From contig NZ_JAERQK010000005.1 of NCBI RefSeq assembly GCF_017912535.1, positions 124,001 to 188,000 on the forward strand: a stretch of 64,000 nt of DNA. Direction: 5' to 3'. The notes under the pieces were generated by a model. That model searched no databases. It was given only the letters and a program-made list of their open reading frames with translations, and had not been told where the DNA came from. Positions within the stretch are counted from its first letter, which is position 1. Each line of letters opens with the position of its first letter. The translations under genes were made by a program, and so were the position numbers. Below, one piece after another: positions 27,138 to 35,147 of the stretch. The DNA comes from Motiliproteus sediminis. GTDB lineage: Bacteria > Pseudomonadota > Gammaproteobacteria > Pseudomonadales > Balneatricaceae.

Positions 27138-27575
27138 TCAGCTACCCGTTTTGGGGCGCATATCGTTCATATGAATCTCGAAGTCGGCTTGCTGGCAGCG
27201 GCGATAGTTGGCGCGGCAGGCGTCAAGTACTTCAGGTTGCTGGATGACGATTTCGGTGATGCGATCAAACTCCAGTGCGACGTCGGGCAGTTCAAGGCAA
27301 AGGTTAAGAAACACATCGCGGTGAGCGGGCCGCGCGTCGCCGTAACCGATCTCGATGGGTGAATGCAGTCCTTCCGCCAGCGGGCTGTGAGGCAAAAACG
27401 CATCGGCGCGGTATTCCCACAGCAGCTTATCGAGTTGGCGCATCTCGGCTTCATTCGGAACACGGATATAGAGCTGGCGCCCGAGGCCAAGGATCTTTTC
27501 CAGCAGTTTGACCAGAAAACGGCTGCGCGCTTCCGGTTCGGGGGCGGGGAGAACGTAAAAATCAGCGCGTGGCAT
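27138..27575 (-). CDS. holC: DNA polymerase III chi subunit
   Basis: A 145-residue protein that links the clamp loader to single-stranded-DNA-binding protein through HolD. Recognisable by MPRADFYVLP at the N-terminus, the conserved HSPIEIGYGD and PAHRDVFLNL stretches, and its position between pepA and valS. The C-terminus DIRPKTGS-like tail (read MRPKTGS) is variable in the family. It lies 80 bases after pepA and 129 before valS on the minus strand. Confidence 0.9.
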   Translation of the reverse strand: MPRADFYVLPAPEPEARSRFLVKLLEKILGLGRQLYIRVPNEAEMRQLDKLLWEYRADAFLPHSPLAEGLHSPIEIGYGDARPAHRDVFLNLCLELPDVALEFDRITEIVIQQPEVLDACRANYRRCQQADFEIHMNDMRPKTGS

Positions 27576-27655
27576 CGGCGGTAACGCCGGCGCCCTGCGG
27601 TGCCGGCTTCTCTCCTGGGAGTTACAGGTGGCTCAGACCAATCAGCTCTTATCGA

Positions 27656-29137
27656 TCAGCTCTTATCAATCAGGTATTGGGTCAACAGCGGCACGCAGCG
27701 GCCGGTGGCGCCTTTCTCTTTACCGCTGACCCAGGCGGTGCCGGCGATATCCAGGTGAGCCCACTTCTGCTCTTTGGCGAAACGGGACAGAAAGCAGGCT
27801 GCGGTAATGGTGCCAGCGGGGCGGCCGCCGATGTTCTGCATATCGGCAAAGTTGCTGTCCAACTGGGACTGGTAATCGTCCCACAAGGGTAGTTGCCAGG
27901 CTCGGTCGTCGGCGTAGTCGCCGGCGGTCAGCAGCTCCTTGGCCAACTTGTCGTTATTGCTTAGCAGGCCGCTGGCCTGGTGGCCTAGGGCGATGATGCA
28001 GGCGCCGGTCAGGGTGGCGATATCAACGATGGCGGCCGGCTTGAAGCGCTCGGCGTAGGTGAGGGCGTCACACAGCACCAAGCGGCCTTCAGCGTCAGTG
28101 TTGAGGACTTCAACGGTCTGGCCCGACAGGGTGGTAAAGATGTCGCCCGGTTTGGTGGCTTTGCCGCTGGGCATGTTTTCGGCGGCGGCAATGATAGCCA
28201 CCACGTTCAGCGGCAGCTGCAGCTCGGCCACCGCCGTCAGGGTACCGACCACGCTGGCGGCGCCGCACATGTCGTACTTCATTTCGTCCATGCCTTCGCC
28301 CGGCTTGAGGCTGATGCCGCCGCTGTCGAAGGTGATCCCCTTGCCCACCAGTACCTGAGGCTTGGCGCGTGCGCCGCCCCCCTGATACTGGATCACGATC
28401 AGTTTGGCTGGCTGGTCACTACCGGCGGATACCGATAGCAGCGAATGCATGCCGAGTTCGCGCATCTGCTCTTCGTCGAGGATTTCGACACTGACGTTGT
28501 CGTACTCTTCACCAAGGGCGATGGCTTGTTCGGCCAGGTAGGTGGGGGTGCAGACGTTACCGGGCAGGTTGCCGAGGTCGCGCGCAGTGCTGACGCCGTT
28601 GGCGATGGCGGCGCCTTCGCGAATCGCCAGCTCGCCGGTTTCCTCGTCGGCTTCGCTGGTGTAGATGGCGACGGTTTCCAGTTTGACCGGGTCCGCTTTC
28701 TTGCTCTTCATTCGATCGAACTGGTAGAGCCCCGCGGCGACCTGCTCCACCAGTCGACGGCTGCGCCAGTAACAGTCGCGCTCGTCTACCGTGTCCTCTT
28801 CAAGTGCGAAGGTGGCACTGGCGATTCCTGTTTGCTTGAGCACATTAAGAGCCGCGCCGAGCAGCTTGCGGTAGTTCGCAGCGCTGCGCTCGCCGGCTTT
28901 GCCGGTACCGATCAGCAGCACGCGTTTGGCGGCTAATCCGGGTAGTTGCTGGAGTAACAGAGTGGAGGCAACTTTACCGCTGATGTCGCCGTTGCCGATG
29001 ATCGTTTTCAGGGCGCCCTTGCTGGCCTTGTCGACGGCTTTGGCAATCTTGCCCAGTTTGCCGCCGTCGGCGACCCCGAGGATCAGGCAGTCGGTGGTGT
29101 GGGTGGCGATCGGGTCGCAGCTAATCGTGAATTCCAT
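27656..29137 (-). CDS. pepA: Leucyl aminopeptidase (M17 family)
   Basis: A cytosolic, two-metal aminopeptidase of 493 residues. The M17 signature [20 protein letters not shown] is present, with [16 protein letters not shown] carrying the Lys/Asp metal ligands and [10 protein letters not shown]. The N-terminal macro-like domain is of normal length. ATG 29137 has GGAGAG upstream. In E. coli PepA is also a DNA-binding protein in plasmid recombination and carAB control; whether this one binds DNA cannot be read from the sequence. The gene is divergent from lptF, as in many gammaproteobacteria. Confidence 0.96.
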   Translation of the reverse strand: MEFTISCDPIATHTTDCLILGVADGGKLGKIAKAVDKASKGALKTIIGNGDISGKVASTLLLQQLPGLAAKRVLLIGTGKAGERSAANYRKLLGAALNVLKQTGIASATFALEEDTVDERDCYWRSRRLVEQVAAGLYQFDRMKSKKADPVKLETVAIYTSEADEETGELAIREGAAIANGVSTARDLGNLPGNVCTPTYLAEQAIALGEEYDNVSVEILDEEQMRELGMHSLLSVSAGSDQPAKLIVIQYQGGGARAKPQVLVGKGITFDSGGISLKPGEGMDEMKYDMCGAASVVGTLTAVAELQLPLNVVAIIAAAENMPSGKATKPGDIFTTLSGQTVEVLNTDAEGRLVLCDALTYAERFKPAAIVDIATLTGACIIALGHQASGLLSNNDKLAKELLTAGDYADDRAWQLPLWDDYQSQLDSNFADMQNIGGRPAGTITAACFLSRFAKEQKWAHLDIAGTAWVSGKEKGATGRCVPLLTQYLIDKS

Positions 29138-29285
29138 GCTCTCTCCGCAAGACTTTAATCGCGTATTGGTGGATAATGCCGCCCATACGCCAAGGCATTG
29201 AAAATAGTGTCGAGAGTGTACGTCAAATCAGTCCATTTTGCAGAATATTCACGGCCGCTATGGCGGGCTACAAGGTGAGTCTTCG

Positions 29286-30416
29286 TTGATCATTTTTCGT
29301 TATCTGGCACGTGAAGTCCTGACCACCATGGTGGCGGTGACCGGCGTGTTGCTGCTGATCATCATGAGCGGCCGGTTCATCAAGTATCTGGCTGATGCCG
29401 CCTCCGGTGAATTGGCTGCGGGTGTGCTGTTCCAGTTGATCGGGCTGCGTATACCGGGGTTTCTGGAGCTGATCCTGCCGTTGGGGCTGTTTCTGGGGAT
29501 TCTGCTCAGTTACGGTCGCCTTTACCTTGAAAACGAGATCGCGGTGCTTAATGCCTGTGGCATTAGTCCTGCCCGGTTGCAGTGGCTGACCTTGGGGCCT
29601 GCGCTACTGGTGGCGCTGCTGGTGGGCGCTCTGAGCTTGTGGGTGACGCCGTTGGGGGCAGCCAAGGTCGAGCGGATTCTGAAGGAGCAGGAATCGGCGA
29701 CCGATTTTGACGCCCTGACCACGGGTCAGTTCCAGATTCAGGGACGCAACCGCGCCACCTATGTGGAGCGGATGGAACAGGAGCGCCAGGTCGCTCGTAA
29801 CGTCTTTATGGCGGATCGCAGCAGACATGAGGGTGAGCCCCGGCAAGGGGTGGTTGCCGCCGATCGAGCGTTGCAGTTCATCGATCCCGACAGCGGCAGC
29901 CGATTTCTGATTCTGTATGACGGTGTGCGTTATGAAGGGGTGCCGGGGCGAGCCGATTATCGCGAGATCCGGTTTAAAGAGTATGGCGTCAAGATGCGTG
30001 AATCGAGGGTTAGGGACGAAGTGGCGCAGGCCGAGGCCTTGCCCACGGTAACCTTGTTGCAGGGGGGGCGCGACGATTACCGCGCCCAGTTGCATTGGCG
30101 CTTGTCGTTACCGGTGCTTTGCATTGTGGTGACTCTGCTGGCGGTGCCGCTGAGTCGCGTCAACCCGCGGCAGGGGCGTTACGCCCGGATGCTGCCCTCG
30201 ATTCTGATTTACCTGATGTACCTTGCGGCGTTGACCAGTGTCCGCAGCAAGATCGAAAAGCAGGGGTTGTCTCCCGCTGCGCTTTGGGCGGTGCACGGGC
30301 TGGTGCTGGCGCTTGCGGCCAATCTGCACCTGTTTGGTGGCGCTTGGCAGCGGCTGTTTGACGCTATCGGCTCGGTGCTGGGTGGGCTGGTATGGCGCCG
30401 GGGAGGCAAGGCATGA
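29286..30416 (+). CDS. lptF: LPS export permease LptF
   Basis: One of two inner-membrane subunits of the LptB2FG transporter, which extracts lipopolysaccharide and passes it to LptC and LptA. It has 376 residues and the YjgP/YjgQ pattern: transmembrane helices near the N-terminus (VLTTMVAVTGVLLLIIMSG and following), a periplasmic jellyroll in the middle, and more helices at the end (LPVLCIVVTLLAVPLSRVNP). I chose the TTG at 29286 (MIIFRYLAREV) because AAGGTGAG lies at 29272-29279. A further TTG at 29238 has no such site and would add a non-homologous lead. The stop overlaps lptG as ATGA. Confidence 0.94.
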   Translation: MIIFRYLAREVLTTMVAVTGVLLLIIMSGRFIKYLADAASGELAAGVLFQLIGLRIPGFLELILPLGLFLGILLSYGRLYLENEIAVLNACGISPARLQWLTLGPALLVALLVGALSLWVTPLGAAKVERILKEQESATDFDALTTGQFQIQGRNRATYVERMEQERQVARNVFMADRSRHEGEPRQGVVAADRALQFIDPDSGSRFLILYDGVRYEGVPGRADYREIRFKEYGVKMRESRVRDEVAQAEALPTVTLLQGGRDDYRAQLHWRLSLPVLCIVVTLLAVPLSRVNPRQGRYARMLPSILIYLMYLAALTSVRSKIEKQGLSPAALWAVHGLVLALAANLHLFGGAWQRLFDAIGSVLGGLVWRRGGKA

Positions 30417-31474
30417 ATCGCCTGGATCGCTATATCGGTTCGACCGTCCTGTCGGCCTGTCTGCTGGTGTTGCTGCTGATCGTGTCGTTGGACTCCCTGT
30501 TTGCCCTGATCGACAATCTCAGCAAAGACAACAGTCAGCATACCGCCGCTACCATCTCCCAGTACCTGTTGTTGACGCTGCCGGGACGGATCTACGAGTT
30601 CAGCGCGCTGGCTCTGCTGGTCGGTTGTCTGGCGGGACTGGGCTTTCTGGCCTCCAGTTCGGAGTTGACGGTGCTGCGCGCTGCAGGGGTCTCGAAACTG
30701 CGTATTCTGGGCAGCGTCATGCAGCCGGTGTTGCTGCTGGTGGCGTTGGTCGCGGCACTGGGCGAGCTGGTGATCCCGGTAACCGAACCTCAGGCGGAGG
30801 TGCTGAAGGCCAAGGTGCGCAGCAGCAGCGACACTACCTACAGCCAGTGGAATCTGTGGCATCGGGAAGGTGACTGGTATATCAACGCCAACGCGGTGGA
30901 GAGCGACGGAACCCTGCACGGGGTGACTCGCTACCGGATCAGTCCCGAGCGCCAGTTGCTGGAAGCCAGCTATGCCCGCCTTGGCCACTACCGGGGTGAC
31001 GGCTGGGACCTCAAGCAGGTGAGTACCACCTATTTCGATGCGGAGCGGACCCGCACCCGTCATGTGGCTTCCGAAGTGTGGCAGATCGAACTGCGTCCCG
31101 AACTGCTGCGCTACCTGGCGATGCAGCCGATTAACATGTCGGTGCAGGGGCTGGCGAGCTACAGCGATTACCTCGATGCGCAGGGCGTCAATGCAGGACG
31201 CTACCGCTTTGCGCTGTGGAACAAGCTGTTGATGCCGGTGGCGATCTTTGGTCTGGTGCTGATAGCAACTTCGTTCGTGTTCGGGTCGATGCGCAGTGTC
31301 ACCCTGGGGCAGCGAATTATGGTCGGGGTAATGGTCGGACTGCTGTTCAAGTTCAGTCAGGATCTGCTGGGTCCGGCGAGTCTGGTATTCGGGTTCTCGC
31401 CGATGTTGGCTGCGTTGACGCCGATCAGTGTCTGTGTGGTCGCCGGCGCGTTGATGTTGCGCCGGGCCGGTTGA
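30413..31474 (+). CDS. lptG: LPS export permease LptG
   Basis: Partner of LptF in the LPS transporter; 353 residues. It begins MNRLDRYIGSTVLSACLLVL with the first transmembrane helix, has a large periplasmic domain, and ends with helices around LMPVAIFGLVLIATSFVFGS. The ATG at 30413 overlaps the lptF stop (ATGA) and follows GGGGAGG. The two genes form a compact pair divergent from pepA. No terminator is visible before the convergent RDD gene. Confidence 0.94.
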   Translation: MNRLDRYIGSTVLSACLLVLLLIVSLDSLFALIDNLSKDNSQHTAATISQYLLLTLPGRIYEFSALALLVGCLAGLGFLASSSELTVLRAAGVSKLRILGSVMQPVLLLVALVAALGELVIPVTEPQAEVLKAKVRSSSDTTYSQWNLWHREGDWYINANAVESDGTLHGVTRYRISPERQLLEASYARLGHYRGDGWDLKQVSTTYFDAERTRTRHVASEVWQIELRPELLRYLAMQPINMSVQGLASYSDYLDAQGVNAGRYRFALWNKLLMPVAIFGLVLIATSFVFGSMRSVTLGQRIMVGVMVGLLFKFSQDLLGPASLVFGFSPMLAALTPISVCVVAGALMLRRAG

Positions 31475-31481
31475 ACATGCG

Positions 31482-31916
31482 CTACTTTTTGCTGCGCTTG
31501 GGTAGCACCACCACGCGGGTCTCGGAGTAGCGGTCCTGCCAGGTGCGCTGCTGCTTGTCGATCAACATCCACCAGTATCCCAGTCCCAGCACGAGTGCTG
31601 AAAGGCCCGCGGTGAAAAAGCGCAACAGTGCCTGCATCCAACTGATGCCCCGACCGTCGTCACTTTCTACCCGCAAGCGCCAGGCCATCATTCCCAGGGT
31701 CTGGCCGCTGCGGGTCCAGAACACGCCGAAAAACAGAAAGGTGATCAGGAACAGGGTGCTGTTGAAAAACGGCCCGCCAACCTCTTCGCCGCCGTTCAAC
31801 GCCACGCCGATGGCACCCACCATCATCCACAGCGCCACTATCAGCAATGAGTCGTAAGTCATGGCGGCAAGGCGACGCCAGAGCGGCGCTACTGGCAGGG
31901 ATTGGGCGTTCGGCAT
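31482..31916 (-). CDS. RDD family membrane protein
   Basis: A small inner-membrane protein of 144 residues with the RDD pattern: RRLAAMTYDSLLIVALWMMV as the first helix with Arg and Asp, a second helix (STLFLITFLFFGVFW), the GQTLGMMAWRLRV signature, and a third helix (FFTAGLSALVLGLGYWWML). It ends with a basic tail (LPKRSKK). RDD proteins are poorly understood; some affect ion exchange. It is convergent with lptG, with 7 bases between the stops. Confidence 0.87.
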   Translation of the reverse strand: MPNAQSLPVAPLWRRLAAMTYDSLLIVALWMMVGAIGVALNGGEEVGGPFFNSTLFLITFLFFGVFWTRSGQTLGMMAWRLRVESDDGRGISWMQALLRFFTAGLSALVLGLGYWWMLIDKQQRTWQDRYSETRVVVLPKRSKK

Positions 31917-31971
31917 CTTAGGTACCAGGTCGATGGTGGGGCGGCTATTCTAGCCGCACTTGCCGCATTTT

Positions 31972-32562
31972 TCAGCTGTCTGTGGTCCTGATTCCAAGCA
32001 GGCATCGGCGCAGGCTGTTCTGAGTCGGCTGCTCGCCGAGCCAGACTTTCAGGACACCCTGGTAAAAAGCCTCGCCGGTCAGTGTGCCCTTGAGTGAGCC
32101 GTTGATCATGAGCCGGGTACCTTGATCGGGACTGTAGTCCAGGTCGACCCGGTCCCCCGGCTGCATGTCGGTAAAGTAGGTCGCACTTTGCTGCAGGGCG
32201 GGTTGGAGCGCTGCGAGCTCCGCGGCGGTGTGATTGGCGTTGAAACCATCAAGCCAGCCTTCGGCAAGCTTGGCGGCGGGTACTTCGTGCAGAAAATGCA
32301 GGGACAGGCGTTTGGGGCCGGGAGCTTGCAACAAGGACTTTGGGTCGCCCTGCGGCTCGGAAAGGTAAAGTGAGGCTACGTACACGGGCCATACCCACTT
32401 GTCCCGGGTGCCATAACCGTTGAGTTGCAGCTGCTGTTGATCGATCCGGACCTGGGGTGGCAGCTTAACGCCGCCATCGGAGCAGGAGGCGGTCGCTAAA
32501 GTGGATGCACTCGGGGAGAGTGTTGCAGAGGCTAACAGCAGGGAGCGTCCGAGGGTGAGCAT
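31972..32562 (-). CDS. Exported chalcone isomerase-like protein
   Basis: A 196-residue protein with an N-terminal signal-like segment (LLLASATLSPSAST) and a chalcone-isomerase-like fold of the bacterial type: LNGYGTRDKWVWPVYVASLYL, then PKRLSLHFLHEVPAAKLAEG, then GEAFYQGVLKVWLGEQP near the end. Bacterial members are periplasmic and lack the plant flavonoid function; their role is unknown. It is located between an RDD gene and gloA on the same strand. Confidence 0.75.
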   Translation of the reverse strand: MLTLGRSLLLASATLSPSASTLATASCSDGGVKLPPQVRIDQQQLQLNGYGTRDKWVWPVYVASLYLSEPQGDPKSLLQAPGPKRLSLHFLHEVPAAKLAEGWLDGFNANHTAAELAALQPALQQSATYFTDMQPGDRVDLDYSPDQGTRLMINGSLKGTLTGEAFYQGVLKVWLGEQPTQNSLRRCLLGIRTTDS

Positions 32563-32603
32563 GGGGCACAGTTAATCACCCCCTTGTGTCAGCTTGATGA
32601 CGT

Positions 32604-32990
32604 TTAGCGGCCACCGCCGAGCAGCTCGATTTTGTAGCCGTCAGGATCTTCGACAAAGGCGAGAATGGTACTGCCGTGCTTCATCGGCCCCGGCTCGCGT
32701 ACCACCTGTCCGCCGCGGCTTTTGATGTCGTCGCAGGCGGCGTAAACGTCTTCGACCTCAATGGCGATATGGCCGTAGGCGGTGCCGAGGTCATAACTGG
32801 CAACCTCCCAATTGTGGGTTAGCTCTAGCACTGTATGGTCCGACTCGTCGCCGTAGCCCAGAAAGGCAAGGGTAAACTTACCCTCGGGGAAATCTTTGCG
32901 TCGCAGCAGGCGCATACCCAGTAGTTCGGTATAAAAGGTGATCGATTTTTCCAGGTCGGTCACGCGTAGCATGGTGTGCAGCAAGCGCAT
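32604..32990 (-). CDS. gloA: Lactoylglutathione lyase (glyoxalase I)
   Basis: Isomerises the methylglyoxal-glutathione hemithioacetal to lactoylglutathione. It has 128 residues. With the start at 32990 the metal ligands fall at His5, Glu56, His74 and Glu122, the same numbering I know for the nickel-type E. coli enzyme. The start has GGGAGAA upstream. A longer in-frame extension to 33113 would run through a palindrome and the phasin promoter region and is rejected. It is divergent from the phasin gene. Confidence 0.94.
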   Translation of the reverse strand: MRLLHTMLRVTDLEKSITFYTELLGMRLLRRKDFPEGKFTLAFLGYGDESDHTVLELTHNWEVASYDLGTAYGHIAIEVEDVYAACDDIKSRGGQVVREPGPMKHGSTILAFVEDPDGYKIELLGGGR

Positions 32991-33039
32991 GGTGTAATTC
33001 TCCCGGGGTTGGTTGTGACTGGATGATGACGCCTTCGCT

Positions 33040-33055
33040 GTTGCTGTACAGCAAC
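33040..33055. promoter_or_regulatory. Perfect 16-bp palindrome between gloA and phasin gene
   Basis: GTTGCTGTACAGCAAC is a perfect inverted repeat, 14 bases upstream of a TATAAT box (33069-33074) that could serve the phasin gene at 33112. Its place over the -35 region suggests a repressor operator. A PhaR-type PHA regulator is one candidate, but I have no proof of the binding protein. Confidence 0.45.
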
Positions 33056-33111
33056 TCGGGCCATTGCTTATAATCGATTGATAACACCAAGTATAGAGAC
33101 AGGGTGGATTC

Positions 33112-33441
33112 ATGTTTCAGGATATGTCGAAAAAGCTCAACGAGTCACTGGGACCGATGAAAGAGCTGGTCGAGATACAGACCAAGATGCTCGAAAAACT
33201 GACCCGGCTGCAGATGGAGTGTGCCCAGAACTGTGTCAAGGCGACCATGCAGCAGACTCAGGATCTTCCCGCGTGTCACTCCACGGAAGAGCTGATCGAT
33301 CTGCAGCGCAATTTTGCGCGAATTGTTGAAGAAACCCTGGTCAAAACCAGCAGCGAAAATCTGGCGGCGCTGCAGGAGGCGCGGGATAAGATGGAGAAGG
33401 TAACCCAGGATACCTTCGACGCCTTTGCGCCCAAGAAGTAA
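33112..33441 (+). CDS. Phasin family protein (PHA granule-associated)
   Basis: A 109-residue, almost fully helical protein with phasin character: amphipathic stretches [19 protein letters not shown] and [20 protein letters not shown], ending FDAFAPKK. Phasins coat PHA granules and regulate their size and number. There are two Cys in [10 protein letters not shown] and one in LPACHST, which is more than usual. The start ATG at 33112 follows AGGGTGG. The gene has its own -10 box and a terminator, so it is a single-gene unit, apart from phaC at 16.9-18.7 kb. Confidence 0.78.
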   Translation: MFQDMSKKLNESLGPMKELVEIQTKMLEKLTRLQMECAQNCVKATMQQTQDLPACHSTEELIDLQRNFARIVEETLVKTSSENLAALQEARDKMEKVTQDTFDAFAPKK

Positions 33442-33456
33442 TCTGATGCTTAATCG

Positions 33457-33484
33457 TTAAGGCAGCCTCGGCTGCCTTTTTGTT
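33457..33484 (+). terminator. Rho-independent terminator after the phasin gene
   Basis: GGCAGC (33461-33466) and GCTGCC (33471-33476) close a CTCG loop, followed by five T. It ends 24 bases before the flavodoxin start. Confidence 0.85.
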
Positions 33485-33506
33485 TGCCTATACAGAGAGA
33501 GCGGGT

Positions 33507-34025
33507 GTGAAGATAGCGCTTTTTTACGGTTCCACCACCGGTAATACGGAAGATGTCGCTGAGCGGATCCAGCGGTTGCTGGGGAGCGACCAGGTGGCCT
33601 TGTTTGATATCGCCGATGAGCCCCTGAGCCTGGTCGAGCAATATTCGCATGTCATCATGGGAATCCCCACCTGGGATTACGGTGAAGTGCAATCCGAGTG
33701 GGAAGATGTCTGGGACGATATTGACCAGCTCGATTTTAGTGGCAAGCAGGTTGCGCTATACGGGTTGGGCGACCAGATCGGCTATGGTGAGTGGTTTGTC
33801 GATGCCATGGGATTGCTGCACGACAAGCTGGTGGCACAAGGGGCGAGCATGGTGGGATACTGGCCGGTGGCCGGGTACGAGTTTACCGCTTCCAAAGCGT
33901 TGACCGGCAGCGGCGAGCAGTTTGTCGGGCTGGCGATTGACGAGGACAGCCAGAGCGAGTTGACCGAAGAGCGGGTCGAGCTTTGGGTGGCGCAGTTGAC
34001 GCGTGAGTTCGGTCTCGATTCATGA
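33507..34025 (+). CDS. Long-chain flavodoxin
   Basis: An FMN electron carrier of 172 residues. The phosphate-binding loop is YGSTTGNTEDVA at the N-terminus; flavin-side stretches are MGIPTWDYGEVQSEWED and YGLGDQIGYGEWFVDAMG, the latter with the long-chain insertion. I chose GTG 33507 (MKIALFYGSTTG) since an upstream TTG would add an unrelated lead. The stop overlaps the dgkA start. Such flavodoxins can serve radical SAM enzymes and IspG/IspH. This organism has a mevalonate route in the window, so MEP need is not implied. Confidence 0.9.
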   Translation: MKIALFYGSTTGNTEDVAERIQRLLGSDQVALFDIADEPLSLVEQYSHVIMGIPTWDYGEVQSEWEDVWDDIDQLDFSGKQVALYGLGDQIGYGEWFVDAMGLLHDKLVAQGASMVGYWPVAGYEFTASKALTGSGEQFVGLAIDEDSQSELTEERVELWVAQLTREFGLDS

Positions 34026-34396
34026 GCAAGCCCGGACGTACCGGCATCGTCCGGATCCTCTACGCCGCCCGTTATTCCTGGCAGGGTTTTCGCGCCGCCT
34101 GGCGCCACGAAGCCGCGTTCCGGCAGGAGCTGGTGCTGGCGTTGCTGCTGGCGCCGCTGTCCTATCTGGTGGCCGCGGATCTGGCGGAGATGGCGCTGCT
34201 GCTGGCAACTTTGTTTATCGTGCTGTTGGCCGAGCTGATCAATTCGGCGCTGGAGGCGGTGGTCGATCGGGTCGGCGACGAACCGCATGTTTTATCCGGG
34301 CGCGCCAAGGATATCGGCTCGGCGGCGGTGTTTCTCTCCTTGAGTCTGACCGTCACGGTATGGGGTCTGGTTGCGATAAAAAACTTTGGCGGCTGA
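34022..34396 (+). CDS. dgkA: Diacylglycerol kinase (undecaprenol/DAG kinase family)
   Basis: A small inner-membrane kinase that rephosphorylates diacylglycerol from membrane-derived oligosaccharide or LPS-modification turnover. It has 124 residues and three helices (LVLALLLAPLSYLVAADLAE, MALLLATLFIVLLAELINS, SAAVFLSLSLTVTVWGLV). The signature NSALEAVVDRVGDE with catalytic Glu is intact, as is the second acidic cluster RAKDIGSAAV. The ATG overlaps the flavodoxin stop by four bases. Confidence 0.93.
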   Translation: MSKPGRTGIVRILYAARYSWQGFRAAWRHEAAFRQELVLALLLAPLSYLVAADLAEMALLLATLFIVLLAELINSALEAVVDRVGDEPHVLSGRAKDIGSAAVFLSLSLTVTVWGLVAIKNFGG

Positions 34397-34461
34397 ATCT
34401 TTTCGCTGCTATCGGCTCCAAACAGCAATAATCGGCTAAAACCCGCACCGAGGAGGTATCG

Positions 34462-35061
34462 ATGCGCAGGGTAAATTGGTGGTGGCCCCTGTGGGCTGTG
34501 TTGGCCTGGTGGGCAACTGCGGTGCACGCGGGTCCCGGGCCGGAACAGGTAATCCAGAACAGCTATACCTCGTTGCGTCAGTTGATCGATAGTCGCCAAC
34601 TGGTGGCTGGGATGCCGGAAGAGCAGTTATTTGCGCTGATGGAGCGTGAACTGACGCCGGTGGTGGACTTTCCCCGGGTGGCACGCAAGGTGATGGGCAA
34701 GTATGCCCGTCGAGCCAGCAATGAGCAGCACCTGCGCTTCACCGAGGTATTTAAAAAGACACTGGTGTCTACCTACAGCAAAGGGCTGGAGCATCTGGAC
34801 CGGCTCGAAGCGGTCGAGGTGGCGGCACCGGTTTTCAATGAACAGCAGAGCCTGGCCAAGGTGCCGATGACAATTCGTCTCACGGGCGGAGAGTCCTACG
34901 CGGTGGTGTACTCCATGTTCATCACGGGAGAGGGCAGCTGGCTGGTGGAAAATATCGTCGTCGAGGGGGTCAATATCGGGCTGGTGATGCGTAATCAGTT
35001 TGCCCATTACATGGACCAGTACAACGACGTGGAAGCGGCGATTACCAACTGGGGTAGCTGA
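34462..35061 (+). CDS. MlaC-like periplasmic lipid-binding protein (orphan)
   Basis: A 199-residue exported protein of the MlaC/Ttg2D family. The signal peptide is MRRVNWWWPLWAVLAWWATAVHA. The mature part contains VVDFPRVARKVMGKYARRAS, FTEVFKKTLVSTYSKGL and NIVVEGVNIGLVMRNQF, all typical of MlaC. MlaC carries phospholipids between the outer membrane and the MlaFEDB complex. No mlaF, mlaE or mlaD is nearby, so this is either a second MlaC or a stand-alone member. It lies 65 bases after dgkA with a good GAGGAGG site. A link to lipid turnover is inference. Confidence 0.82.
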   Translation: MRRVNWWWPLWAVLAWWATAVHAGPGPEQVIQNSYTSLRQLIDSRQLVAGMPEEQLFALMERELTPVVDFPRVARKVMGKYARRASNEQHLRFTEVFKKTLVSTYSKGLEHLDRLEAVEVAAPVFNEQQSLAKVPMTIRLTGGESYAVVYSMFITGEGSWLVENIVVEGVNIGLVMRNQFAHYMDQYNDVEAAITNWGS

Positions 35062-35147
35062 TAACTCCGTCTGGCCGGGCATGGCATGGCGGTTCAGAGC
35101 AAACACCGCTATGCTGGCGCTAACGTGAGTCAGGCTAAGGAACGGGG

